Shown here one piece after another: positions 1 through 7,473 of a stretch of 64,000 nucleotides of DNA. The notes beneath the pieces are model-generated. The model did not search any database. It saw nothing but the letters and a program-made list of their open reading frames with translations, and was not told the DNA's origin. Source of the stretch: Vibrio kanaloae (lineage in GTDB: Bacteria > Pseudomonadota > Gammaproteobacteria > Enterobacterales > Vibrionaceae); contig NZ_AP025497.1 of assembly GCF_024347535.1 (NCBI RefSeq), positions 558,001 through 622,000 on the forward strand, in the 5' to 3' direction. How positions within the stretch are numbered: position 1 is the stretch's first letter; each line of letters begins with the position of its first letter. The position numbers and the translations under genes are program-made.

Positions 1-311
1 GTCGCAACATTGGTATTATCAATCGCGGTGAGCTGATTGAGAACACAACCATGAAAGCGCTGTTGGGTAAATTGAGTGCTGAGACCTTTATTCTGGATCT
101 GGAAGAGGGCGCGACTGAACCTAAGCTTGAAGGTGTGAATAGCCAAGTGATGTTTAATGGCTCGCTAGAAATCGAAATAGACAAGAACCTAGGTTTGAAT
201 ACCATCTTTGCTCAATTGAGCGAGCAACAGGTTAAAGTTCTCTCTATGCGTAACAAAGCAAATCGTCTAGAAGAGTTATTTGTGAGTATCGTCCGTGAGG
301 GGAGTAAATAA
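1..311 (+). CDS. yadG: ABC transporter ATP-binding subunit, C-terminal part (YadG-like)
   Basis: Partial gene: the frame is open from base 3 and the start lies outside the window, so only about the last 102 residues are present. The visible part begins RNIGIINRGELIENT, the strand after the H-loop region of an ABC ATPase ('the protein notes its own low-affinity state' position seen in CcmA/YadG-type subunits), followed by the usual poorly conserved C-terminal extension. No Walker motifs remain in the window. The stop is followed one base later by the ATG of a matching permease, which fits the yadG-yadH exporter pair placed beside panC in gammaproteobacteria. The substrate is unknown. The family call depends strongly on the neighbour. 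Confidence 0.8.
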   Translation, partial: RNIGIINRGELIENTTMKALLGKLSAETFILDLEEGATEPKLEGVNSQVMFNGSLEIEIDKNLGLNTIFAQLSEQQVKVLSMRNKANRLEELFVSIVREGSK

Positions 312-312
312 T

Positions 313-1083
313 ATGTACAGCCTATATTGGACAGCTTTTTGCAGTTTGCTGACCAAAGAGATCAACCGTTTTACGCGTATCTGGGTGCAAACATTGGTAC
401 CGCCTGCGATTACCATGACGCTGTATTTCATTATTTTTGGCAACCTTATCGGTGCCCGTATTGGTGAAATGAACGGTTTTAGTTACATGGAATACATTGT
501 TCCTGGCCTGATCATGATGTCGGTGATCACTAACTCATATTCAAATGTGGCATCCTCGTTCTTTAGTGCAAAGTTCCAAAAGAACATTGAAGAGCTGCTT
601 GTCGCACCTGTTCCTAACTACGTGATTATCGCCGGCTTCGTCATGGGTGGTGTGGTGCGTGGCTTGTTAGTGGGCACTATCGTAACGTTCGTATCCTTGT
701 TCTTTGTCGACTTACAAGTTGACCATTGGGGCGTGATCATTGCGACGGTATTTTTAACGTCGGTAGTGTTCGCTCTGGGGGGCTTGATTAACGCCGTATT
801 CGCACGCACGTTTGATGATATCTCTATTATCCCAACCTTTATCTTAACGCCGCTGACCTATCTTGGTGGTGTGTTCTACTCGATCAGCCTATTACCTGAA
901 TTCTGGCAAGGTGTATCGAAGTTGAACCCTATCGTGTACATGGTCAACGCGTTCAGATATGGCTTCTTGGGTGTATCTGATGTGGGTATCGTGACGTCGT
1001 TTGGCGTACTAGGTGTGTTTATCTTGCTGTTGTATGGTATTGCACACTACCTAGTGACAAAGGGTATTGGCCTACGTAGTTAA
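313..1083 (+). CDS. yadH: ABC-2 type transporter permease (YadH-like)
   Basis: A 256-residue inner-membrane protein with about six hydrophobic segments, the size and pattern of ABC-2 permeases. MEYIVPGLIMMSVITNSY and the late segment LTPLTYLGGVFYSISLLP, with its PLTYLGG loop, are typical of this family. The start is taken at ATG 313 because a strong GAGGGG ribosome site lies just upstream; a GTG at 295 in frame would add six residues. The gene begins directly after the ATPase stop, so the two subunits are co-translated. Function: exporter with the preceding ATPase, substrate not established. Confidence 0.88.
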   Translation: MYSLYWTAFCSLLTKEINRFTRIWVQTLVPPAITMTLYFIIFGNLIGARIGEMNGFSYMEYIVPGLIMMSVITNSYSNVASSFFSAKFQKNIEELLVAPVPNYVIIAGFVMGGVVRGLLVGTIVTFVSLFFVDLQVDHWGVIIATVFLTSVVFALGGLINAVFARTFDDISIIPTFILTPLTYLGGVFYSISLLPEFWQGVSKLNPIVYMVNAFRYGFLGVSDVGIVTSFGVLGVFILLLYGIAHYLVTKGIGLRS

Positions 1084-1086
1084 CTT

Positions 1087-1140
1087 TTAGTTATCCCGGA
1101 TCTATTAGTTATCCAGATTCTATTAATTATCCTGAATCGC
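1087..1140. repeat. three tandem copies of an imperfect 18-bp unit
   Basis: Units at 1087-1104, 1105-1122 and 1123-1140 all begin TTA(G/A)TTATCC and drift toward the end. The array sits between the yadH stop and the shared terminator. It looks like a slippage duplication; no function is implied. Confidence 0.75.
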
Positions 1141-1150
1141 AGGCAAAGAA

Positions 1151-1178
1151 AAAGGTCGATATTACATCGACCTTTTTT
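1151..1178. terminator. bidirectional intrinsic terminator between yadH and panC
   Basis: Perfect 10-bp stem (AAAGGTCGAT 1151-1160 with ATCGACCTTT 1166-1175), five-base loop, T-run on the plus strand and A-run upstream, which gives a T-run on the minus strand. It closes yadGH from the left and the pan operon from the right. Confidence 0.9.
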
Positions 1179-1241
1179 GTATCTTTCGTTTGTGCTGTTG
1201 CTTTGCGTTAGGAGCTGGTTTACGTAAAGAGAAGAAAGCGA

Positions 1242-2132
1242 TTACTCAGCCGTTTCTTCTTTCACTTCTTCTTTGGTTTCCGTTACCAAGTCGAGAACTT
1301 GGTTGTCGATAAGACGAGTCTTACCTAGGAACGCCGACATTAGAATCACAGCTTGAGTCGATTCTGAAGTGATGGCTTGCAGAGTCTTAGCATCACAAAT
1401 GAAGATCTCATCTGGCTGAAGATCTGCAGCGCGTAGCTGGTCTGCCGCATCTTCAATAACAGATGCGTAATCATCTCGGCCACCACGAATTGCGCTGCTA
1501 ATCCAACGCATAGTACGTGCAAGAACTGGGGCTCGTTGGCGCTCATCAAAAGTTAAATTACTATTACGAGAGCTCATTGCCAAACCATCCATTTCTCGAA
1601 CAGTAGCAACACCCACGATTTGAATATCTAACGCTAGGTCAGTTGTCATTTGACGAATGACAGCAAGTTGCTGGAAGTCTTTCTCGCCGAAGCATGCAAA
1701 ATCTGGTTGAACGACATTAAACAGCTTAGTGACAATGGTTGATACACCGCGAAAATGCCCAGGGCGAGAAGCGCCCTCAAGCATGTGTGATAGGCCCGGA
1801 ACTTCGATAAATGTTTGTTTATCTAGGCCCTCTGGGTACATTACTTCTGGAGTCGGGGTAAATACAAGCTCAACGCCTTCCCCTGTTAGTTTACTTAGAT
1901 CAGCTTCTAACGTTCGAGGGTAGTTGTTTAGATCGTCGGCACGGTCAAACTGCATTGGGTTAACAAAAATGCTAACCACAACAATATCAGCTAATTCACG
2001 CGCTTTCTTTACCAGCGTTAGGTGGCCTTCATGTAGGTTCCCCATTGTTGGCACAAAAGCTATTGTGCGTCCATCACGCTTAAACTGTTTAATCTGCTCG
2101 CGAAGAGCCGTTATTTCAGCAAAAGTTTGCAT
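1242..2132 (-). CDS. panC: pantothenate synthetase (pantoate--beta-alanine ligase)
   Basis: A 296-residue enzyme that joins pantoate to beta-alanine with ATP to form pantothenate, the coenzyme A precursor; cytoplasmic. The HIGH-like motif is MGNLHEGH near residue 30, [11 protein letters not shown] lies mid-protein and MSSRNSNL is the KMSKS-equivalent loop, all as in PanC. The length is slightly above the usual 280-285 because of an acidic tail ([12 protein letters not shown]). It starts 8 bases after panB ends, so the two are one operon and panC is the last gene before the terminator at 1151. Confidence 0.97.
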   Translation of the reverse strand: MQTFAEITALREQIKQFKRDGRTIAFVPTMGNLHEGHLTLVKKARELADIVVVSIFVNPMQFDRADDLNNYPRTLEADLSKLTGEGVELVFTPTPEVMYPEGLDKQTFIEVPGLSHMLEGASRPGHFRGVSTIVTKLFNVVQPDFACFGEKDFQQLAVIRQMTTDLALDIQIVGVATVREMDGLAMSSRNSNLTFDERQRAPVLARTMRWISSAIRGGRDDYASVIEDAADQLRAADLQPDEIFICDAKTLQAITSESTQAVILMSAFLGKTRLIDNQVLDLVTETKEEVKEETAE

Positions 2133-2140
2133 AGTTATTC

Positions 2141-2935
2141 CTAAGCGATTGTATGAGCGTCATCAGGGAAACGCGCACTCTCTACTTCTTCTTTGTACAG
2201 TGCGACTGCTTTTCGCATGTCACCCGTTTCGGCTAAGAAGTTCTTAGAGAATTTCGGCATGTAGTTCGCAGAGATACCGAACATGTCATGCATTACTAGG
2301 ATCTGCCCATCGGTAACATTACCTGCCCCAATACCAATAACGGGTACGTCACAAGCTTCTGTAATTCGTTTTGCCAATGAAGCCGGTACACATTCAAGTA
2401 GCACGATTTGTGCGCCTGCGTTTTGCAATGCTAGCGCATCAGCAAGCATTTTATCGGCCTGCTCGTCGTCACGGCCTTGTACTTTGTAACCACCAAAGAT
2501 GTTCACAGATTGAGGTGTTAAACCTAAGTGCGCACATACTGGTACAGCACGTTCTGTTAGCATCTTAACAGTATCAACCAACCAACTGCCGCCTTCGATT
2601 TTTACCATGTTCGCGCCAGCACGCATTAAGCTTGCTGCGTTCTCACAAGCCTGCTCAGAGGTAGAGTAGCTCATGAATGGCATATCAGCCATAAGAAGGC
2701 AGTTTGGGCTACCAGAACGCACAGAGCGCGTATGATAAGCAATGTCTTCTACAGTTACAGGTAAAGTATCGTTATGGCCTTGTAGTACCATACCAAGTGA
2801 GTCACCGACAAGCAGGACTGGCATTTCTTGGCTTTCGAACAATTGAGCGAAACTCGCATCATAAGCTGTCGAAGTCGCGAATTTACGGCCTTCACGTTTG
2901 CATTTGATAAGGTCGTTAATGGTTACTTTTTTCAT
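2141..2935 (-). CDS. panB: 3-methyl-2-oxobutanoate hydroxymethyltransferase
   Basis: A 264-residue enzyme that transfers a hydroxymethyl group from methylene-THF to alpha-ketoisovalerate, the first step of pantoate synthesis. [17 protein letters not shown] carries the metal-binding Asp, [12 protein letters not shown] the conserved HLGLTPQ, and [16 protein letters not shown] the C-terminal substrate loop. Full length for the family. It lies between folK and panC on the same strand, 22 bases after folK, so folate and pantothenate genes appear co-transcribed. Confidence 0.97.
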   Translation of the reverse strand: MKKVTINDLIKCKREGRKFATSTAYDASFAQLFESQEMPVLLVGDSLGMVLQGHNDTLPVTVEDIAYHTRSVRSGSPNCLLMADMPFMSYSTSEQACENAASLMRAGANMVKIEGGSWLVDTVKMLTERAVPVCAHLGLTPQSVNIFGGYKVQGRDDEQADKMLADALALQNAGAQIVLLECVPASLAKRITEACDVPVIGIGAGNVTDGQILVMHDMFGISANYMPKFSKNFLAETGDMRKAVALYKEEVESARFPDDAHTIA

Positions 2936-2957
2936 TGGTTTTCCTTAATGCGCTTGA

Positions 2958-3443
2958 CTATTGTTGCCAAACATTGAGCCCGTTCTTATCAACTAACTTG
3001 AGTAAGTCTGTCAGCTCAGTCCCATCTGGGAGCTGTAAACTTGGTGCGATTTCAGCAAGCGGGTAGAGAACAAACTCTCGTTCTTTCATTCCGTAATGAG
3101 GAACAGTTAAACGCTCTGAATCGATCACCTCATTGCCGTATAGCACAATGTCGAGATCCAAGGTTCTTGGCCCCCAACGCTCGTCTTTACGGACGCGCCC
3201 TTGCTCTAACTCGATTTTTTGAGTGTAATTAAGCAGTTCAACTGGCGTTAATTCTGTTTGGATTGCCACTACCGCGTTGATGTAGTCTGGTTGATTTTGT
3301 GGCCCCATTGGAGTGCTACTATATAGCTGAGAGCTCGCAATAAACGTTGACCGCGGTAGGCTTTTTAGCGTTTCGATAGCCAAATTTGCTTGGCTAACTG
3401 GGTCGGCAAGGTTGCTGCCGACTGCAATGTAAGCGGTTATCAT
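2958..3443 (-). CDS. folK: HPPK, 6-hydroxymethyl-7,8-dihydropterin pyrophosphokinase
   Basis: A 161-residue folate-pathway kinase that moves pyrophosphate from ATP to hydroxymethyl-dihydropterin. The N-terminal TAYIAVGSNL and the signature GPRTLDLDIVLYG, whose two Asp residues bind Mg-ATP, are intact. The start ATG overlaps the pcnB stop by four bases (ATGA), indicating translational coupling to pcnB. The next folate step, FolP, is encoded at the other end of the window. Confidence 0.96.
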   Translation of the reverse strand: MITAYIAVGSNLADPVSQANLAIETLKSLPRSTFIASSQLYSSTPMGPQNQPDYINAVVAIQTELTPVELLNYTQKIELEQGRVRKDERWGPRTLDLDIVLYGNEVIDSERLTVPHYGMKEREFVLYPLAEIAPSLQLPDGTELTDLLKLVDKNGLNVWQQ

Positions 3444-4795
3444 TCTGACTGCTTACTCTTTTTATTACGATAAGTCTTACGGCGACGATGACCTGATTTT
3501 GAGGGCGCAGCTACATCGTTGGCCATCGCTTGGCGCATGTTGCGTCCAGCAGTCTGATAACGCTCCCACCATTTCGCTAACTCTTTGGTTTCGCCACCTT
3601 CAATCTCGCCACGCATTTCTAGGAAATCGTAGCCTGCACGGAACTTATTAAGCTCCATAAGGCGAACAGCACGTTTTCCATTACGGCGAGGTAATCGTAG
3701 TTGCAGTTGCCAAACTTCACGAATGGTTGCTGTATGGCGACGAGGAATCGCAATAGATTTTACTTGTTGATCAAGAATGATGTTGCTCGCTTCCATGATC
3801 GCATCGTAGTGTGCCATACCTTGTTCAGCGACAAGTTTGTCTGCCAGCTTGTTCATTGGGTACCAAAGCATCGCTGCGAACATGAATGCTGGGTTTACTC
3901 GCTTACCATCTTCAATGCGAAGGTCGGTTGAATCGAGAACCAAATCAAGCATCTGCTCAGTATGAGAGTCATAATTGGCAGTGAAGTGCTCTGCCACAGC
4001 TGGGAACATCTGCTGGAAGAGGTTGTATTCACGCATTAGGTGGTAGGTTTCTAAGCCATGACCTGATTGAAGCAATTTAAGAGATTCTTCGTAAAGACGT
4101 GCTGCTGGTATGTCTTTGAGAAGATGTGCCAGTTCTTCAATAGGATCGGCGGTGTCTTCTTCAATATCGAAGTCTAGCTTAGCGGCGAAACGCATTGCAC
4201 GCAACATACGTACAGGGTCTTCACGGTAGCGAGTTTCTGGATCGCCGATTAGGCGGATCAGCTTGTCTTCTAAATCTTCTACACCACCTGCGTAATCGTG
4301 GATGCTGTAATCAGCAATGTTGTAATACATCGCGTTAATAGTGAAGTCACGACGCTCTGCATCTTCATCAACATTGCCATACACGTTATCGCGTAGCAAC
4401 ATGCCTTCTTCCGATTGGGCAGACACGTTTTTCGATGGCTCCTGGTGGTGGCCACGGAAAGTCGCTACTTCAATGATGTCTCGGCCAAACATGATATGGG
4501 CTAATCGAAAACGGCGACCGATAAGGCGACAGTTTCTGAATAGGTGTTTGATTTGCTCTGGGGTTGCGTTAGTCGCGATGTCAAAATCTTTTGGCTGAGA
4601 GCCTAATAAGATATCGCGTACACCACCACCGACTAAAAACGCGTCAAAACCCGCACCATTCAGGCGATATAACACTTTTAGTGCGTTGTCACTGATCTGC
4701 TTGCGTGAAATATTGTGCTCTTGGCGAGTATAAACATTCAGAGCTAACTCGTGGAATCCGCGTTGTTCGCTTGGGGTATTGTCGTTTGTATTCAT
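3440..4795 (-). CDS. pcnB: poly(A) polymerase I
   Basis: A 451-residue nucleotidyltransferase that adds 3' poly(A) tails to RNA and so promotes decay. LVGGGVRDILLG plus KDFDIATNA form the GG...DxD catalytic core of class II nucleotidyltransferases; RRFRLAHIMF and RREDPVRMLRA-type segments follow, and the basic C-terminus (HRRRKTYRNKKSKQ) fits RNA binding, as in Escherichia coli PcnB. The ATG at 4795 has no good ribosome site. The frame stays open a further 20 or so codons upstream but offers no ATG, GTG or TTG, so this start is kept. E. coli pcnB is also inefficiently initiated. Confidence 0.96.
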   Translation of the reverse strand: MNTNDNTPSEQRGFHELALNVYTRQEHNISRKQISDNALKVLYRLNGAGFDAFLVGGGVRDILLGSQPKDFDIATNATPEQIKHLFRNCRLIGRRFRLAHIMFGRDIIEVATFRGHHQEPSKNVSAQSEEGMLLRDNVYGNVDEDAERRDFTINAMYYNIADYSIHDYAGGVEDLEDKLIRLIGDPETRYREDPVRMLRAMRFAAKLDFDIEEDTADPIEELAHLLKDIPAARLYEESLKLLQSGHGLETYHLMREYNLFQQMFPAVAEHFTANYDSHTEQMLDLVLDSTDLRIEDGKRVNPAFMFAAMLWYPMNKLADKLVAEQGMAHYDAIMEASNIILDQQVKSIAIPRRHTATIREVWQLQLRLPRRNGKRAVRLMELNKFRAGYDFLEMRGEIEGGETKELAKWWERYQTAGRNMRQAMANDVAAPSKSGHRRRKTYRNKKSKQSE

Positions 4796-4978
4796 TAGTT
4801 TAGAACAAAGTAGGTATCGCCAACTTTGTTTTTCTCTTAGTCCAAAGTGGTAGTGCAGAGTTTAATTGCGGCTAATAATAGCTTAGCGCGAGCCATTTGA
4901 GAACATCATCGGCTTAACCGCTGCTGTTGGTTATGGCATTTTTATGTGTCGCTTTTAGTATTTACCATTACTTTCGAG

Positions 4979-5854
4979 CTAATCACGATGCTCTTTTTGT
5001 AAACTATCAGGTAATTGACTGACGTGCCATTGCTGGCAGCCCCACAATAAAATCTCATCCATTGAAGCTTCAAAAAGGGCTGCTGGGATATCAAAACCTA
5101 AGAATCGCATAGCGCTGAGTAACGTTGGTTTTGGGTTGTCGAGATCTATCGCGGTGGCATGGTTCTGTTTTGACAGTTTATTCCCCAAACCATCGGTTGC
5201 CAATGGTAAGTGCAAGTAACTCACTGTTTTTTGCTTAAGCGTTTGGTACAAGCTTATTTGGCGACCTGTTGGTTCTATCAAGTCCGCCCCTCTTACGACT
5301 TCTGTTACCCCTTGCTCAATGTCATCAAGGACAACCGCTAAGTTATAGGCAAACAATCCATCTCGGCGTTTGATAATGAAATCTTCTTCCGCTAATGCCT
5401 TAGGTATCTGAATCGACCCGTGACGAACATCATCAAACGACTCAACAGGGAAGTCCATGCACAAGCGCACCGCTTGCTCACCTAAGTCAATCAAACCTGC
5501 GTGTCGGCAGTGGCCATTATAGAAACCGCCTAAGGCTTTTATCTGTTTACGAGTGCATTGGCAGTAGTAGGCTTGTTTATCAACGACCCATTGATCAATT
5601 TGAGCTTGATACATGTTGTGGCGCTGACTTTGATAGACGACTTCGCCATCCCAAAATAGGTGGTAAGTCTCAAGCGTCTTAAGAATGAGGTCTGCAGCGC
5701 CGGCCATTTCTCTTGGCGGATCAAGGTCTTCCATACGAACTAACCATTGCCCTTGGTTAGATTTCGCTTGAAAGTAGCTACCAAGAGCAGCAACAAGCGA
5801 GCCAAAATGAAGAGGACCTGACGGTGATGGTGCAAAGCGCCCGATATAATTCAT
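4979..5854 (-). CDS. gluQ: glutamyl-Q tRNA(Asp) synthetase
   Basis: A 291-residue paralogue of the GluRS catalytic domain lacking an anticodon-binding domain. It attaches glutamate to queuosine in tRNA-Asp. Visible are FAPSPSGPLHFGSLVAALGS (HIGH-type HFGS), the zinc cluster YCQCTRKQ...YNGHCRH and the KMSKS-like NKLSKQNHA. It follows dksA with an intrinsic terminator between them, the arrangement known in enterobacteria, where gluQ depends on readthrough from dksA. pcnB lies 183 bases further on. Confidence 0.95.
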   Translation of the reverse strand: MNYIGRFAPSPSGPLHFGSLVAALGSYFQAKSNQGQWLVRMEDLDPPREMAGAADLILKTLETYHLFWDGEVVYQSQRHNMYQAQIDQWVVDKQAYYCQCTRKQIKALGGFYNGHCRHAGLIDLGEQAVRLCMDFPVESFDDVRHGSIQIPKALAEEDFIIKRRDGLFAYNLAVVLDDIEQGVTEVVRGADLIEPTGRQISLYQTLKQKTVSYLHLPLATDGLGNKLSKQNHATAIDLDNPKPTLLSAMRFLGFDIPAALFEASMDEILLWGCQQWHVSQLPDSLQKEHRD

Positions 5855-6035
5855 GAGTGAATAACCTAATTCTGATGGTACCGCAGTAGCTGGTTCTTAA
5901 GGTGGTTTAATTAGTTGTTTTAATGCGTTTGGCTAGCGTTTTAAGACGCTGAATTAGCAGTTTAATGCATAGAACTCAGCTTTAAAGTTGCTATTTGCTA
6001 TCAAGTCTATGAAAGTTTGAGCGGATATGGCCAAC

Positions 6036-6063
6036 AAAAAAGGGAGCCAAAGCTCCCTTTTTT
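6036..6063 (-). terminator. intrinsic terminator downstream of dksA
   Basis: Perfect 12-bp stem AAAAAAGGGAGC (6036-6047) / GCTCCCTTTTTT (6052-6063) with a four-base loop. On the minus strand the hairpin runs into its own U-tract just after the dksA stop and before gluQ. Confidence 0.9.
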
Positions 6064-6077
6064 TACATCCGCAAGAA

Positions 6078-6524
6078 TTAACCTTGCATCTGTTTCTCTT
6101 TGATCTCTGCAAGCGTTTTACAGTCAATACAAAGGTCAGCGGTTGGACGAGCTTCAAGACGGCGGATGCCGATCTCGATCCCGCAAGAATCACAGAAGCC
6201 GAAATCATCTTCTTCGATCTTGTCTAGTGTCTTTTCAATTTTCTTGATAAGACGACGCTCACGGTCACGGTTACGTAACTCTAGGCTGAATTCTTCTTCT
6301 TGAGAAGCGCGGTCAACTGGGTCTGGGAAATTCGCCGCTTCATCCTGCATATGGTGCACAGTACGATCAACTTCTTCCCTGAGCTGGTTGCGCCAAGCTG
6401 CTAAAATTTTTGTAAAATGTTCCGTTTGCTCAGGTGACATGTACTCTTCACCGGGCTTTTCTTGGTACGGTTCAACACCTGCGATGGCTAGGATGCCTAG
6501 CGCTTTTTTCTTAGATTCTGGCAT
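6078..6524 (-). CDS. dksA: RNA polymerase-binding transcription factor DksA
   Basis: A 148-residue protein that enters the RNA polymerase secondary channel and, with ppGpp, retunes rRNA, tRNA and biosynthetic promoters. The coiled-coil tip [18 protein letters not shown] carries the two essential Asp residues, and the zinc finger reads CDSCGIEIG...[10 protein letters not shown] (C-x2-C ... C-x2-C). Length and sequence are close to E. coli DksA. The 135-base gap to sfsA leaves room for its own promoter. Confidence 0.98.
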   Translation of the reverse strand: MPESKKKALGILAIAGVEPYQEKPGEEYMSPEQTEHFTKILAAWRNQLREEVDRTVHHMQDEAANFPDPVDRASQEEEFSLELRNRDRERRLIKKIEKTLDKIEEDDFGFCDSCGIEIGIRRLEARPTADLCIDCKTLAEIKEKQMQG

Positions 6525-6659
6525 ACAGCATCTCCTATTTACACCTAGTCAACTGCAAAGCAGCTAATTTTAAGGCGGGTATCTATAGCAGAAAGAACGA
6601 ATGGTGGCAAATACTCTTATTCAAACTTGCAATCAATGTGATTAGTTCTGCATCTTTGT

Positions 6660-7403
6660 TCAACTATTGATAAATTCAACAGCTTGTTTTAGTTGTATTT
6701 GAGTACTGCTGAGCTCTGCTTTATAGCAAAGCACTTCAACTCCAGCGTCTTGTGCTTGTTTTAGTAATAACGAATATTTGGCGTCTATATGGTGTGCCGC
6801 AGACACTTTTTCAATACCTGAATGTAAAACAGTGAATAAAAGTACGGCTCTATTTCCAGATTCGACCATTTCTGTGAGTTCACGCAGATGTTTTTGGCCT
6901 CTGGTTGTCACAGCGTCAGGGAAAAAACCTTGTCCTTTGGTTGATGATTCTTGCTTAGTTGACGTTAATTGTTCGTCGAGCAAAGTGACGCTTTTTACTT
7001 CGATATAGCAAGGCGGCTTTTCGTTATCTTCAAGCAGAATGTCGATTCGACTATTCTCACTGCCATATTTCACTTCAGTTCGTAACGCGTTGTAGCCTAA
7101 GAGTTCAACTATAGTCCCATTTTCAATTGCTTCCACTGCTAGCTGGTTTGCCCGCGCAGTATTTACACAAATACGGTGACCTTTGTCTGTTTCTGAGATC
7201 TCCCAGCTGTTTGGGTACTTTCGTTTGGCGTTATCTGATGTTGAGTACCACACCGTGTTGCCAGGTGTCGCGCATCCCGTCATCGCTCCAGTGTTAGCAC
7301 AATGAATCGTACGCTCGCTGCCGTCTGGAAGTTTGATGTCAGTAAGAAAACGTTTATAGCGTTTAATAAGAGTCGCTGGCTCTAATGGCGGATTGAAGTG
7401 CAT
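6660..7403 (-). CDS. sfsA: SfsA family protein (sugar fermentation stimulation protein A)
   Basis: A 247-residue protein of the SfsA family, recognised by the N-terminal [18 protein letters not shown], the [10 protein letters not shown] motif and the [11 protein letters not shown] segment, which resembles a PD-(D/E)xK nuclease core (E-x-K). It usually neighbours dksA. In E. coli it was linked to maltose-gene expression and may bind DNA; the molecular role is not settled. It is divergent from hrpB, with a short shared promoter region. Confidence 0.93.
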   Translation of the reverse strand: MHFNPPLEPATLIKRYKRFLTDIKLPDGSERTIHCANTGAMTGCATPGNTVWYSTSDNAKRKYPNSWEISETDKGHRICVNTARANQLAVEAIENGTIVELLGYNALRTEVKYGSENSRIDILLEDNEKPPCYIEVKSVTLLDEQLTSTKQESSTKGQGFFPDAVTTRGQKHLRELTEMVESGNRAVLLFTVLHSGIEKVSAAHHIDAKYSLLLKQAQDAGVEVLCYKAELSSTQIQLKQAVEFINS

Positions 7404-7458
7404 ATTACTTATTTAGAGAGGTCGGTTTTTATGTACAATGCTGCCAACATTACACCAC

Positions 7459-7473
7459 AAGGTTCTCCCATTG
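7459..7473 (+). promoter_or_regulatory. ribosome binding site favouring a TTG start for hrpB
   Basis: AAGG at 7459-7462 lies eight bases before TTG 7471. The in-frame ATG at 7438 has only a GAGAGG 16 bases upstream, too far to be ideal. E. coli HrpB also begins at the LP(V/I)xAV motif, matching the TTG. Confidence 0.55.

Noticed and set aside
618..809. opposite-strand ORFs inside yadH, panC, hrpB, acnB, chbP and others
   Set aside because: They overlap clearly conserved genes, have atypical composition and no ribosome sites, so they are shadows.
7438..7470. ATG start for hrpB at 7438
   Set aside because: Ribosome site 16 bases away and eleven residues not seen at the start of known HrpB; TTG 7471 fits better, though the ATG cannot be excluded.
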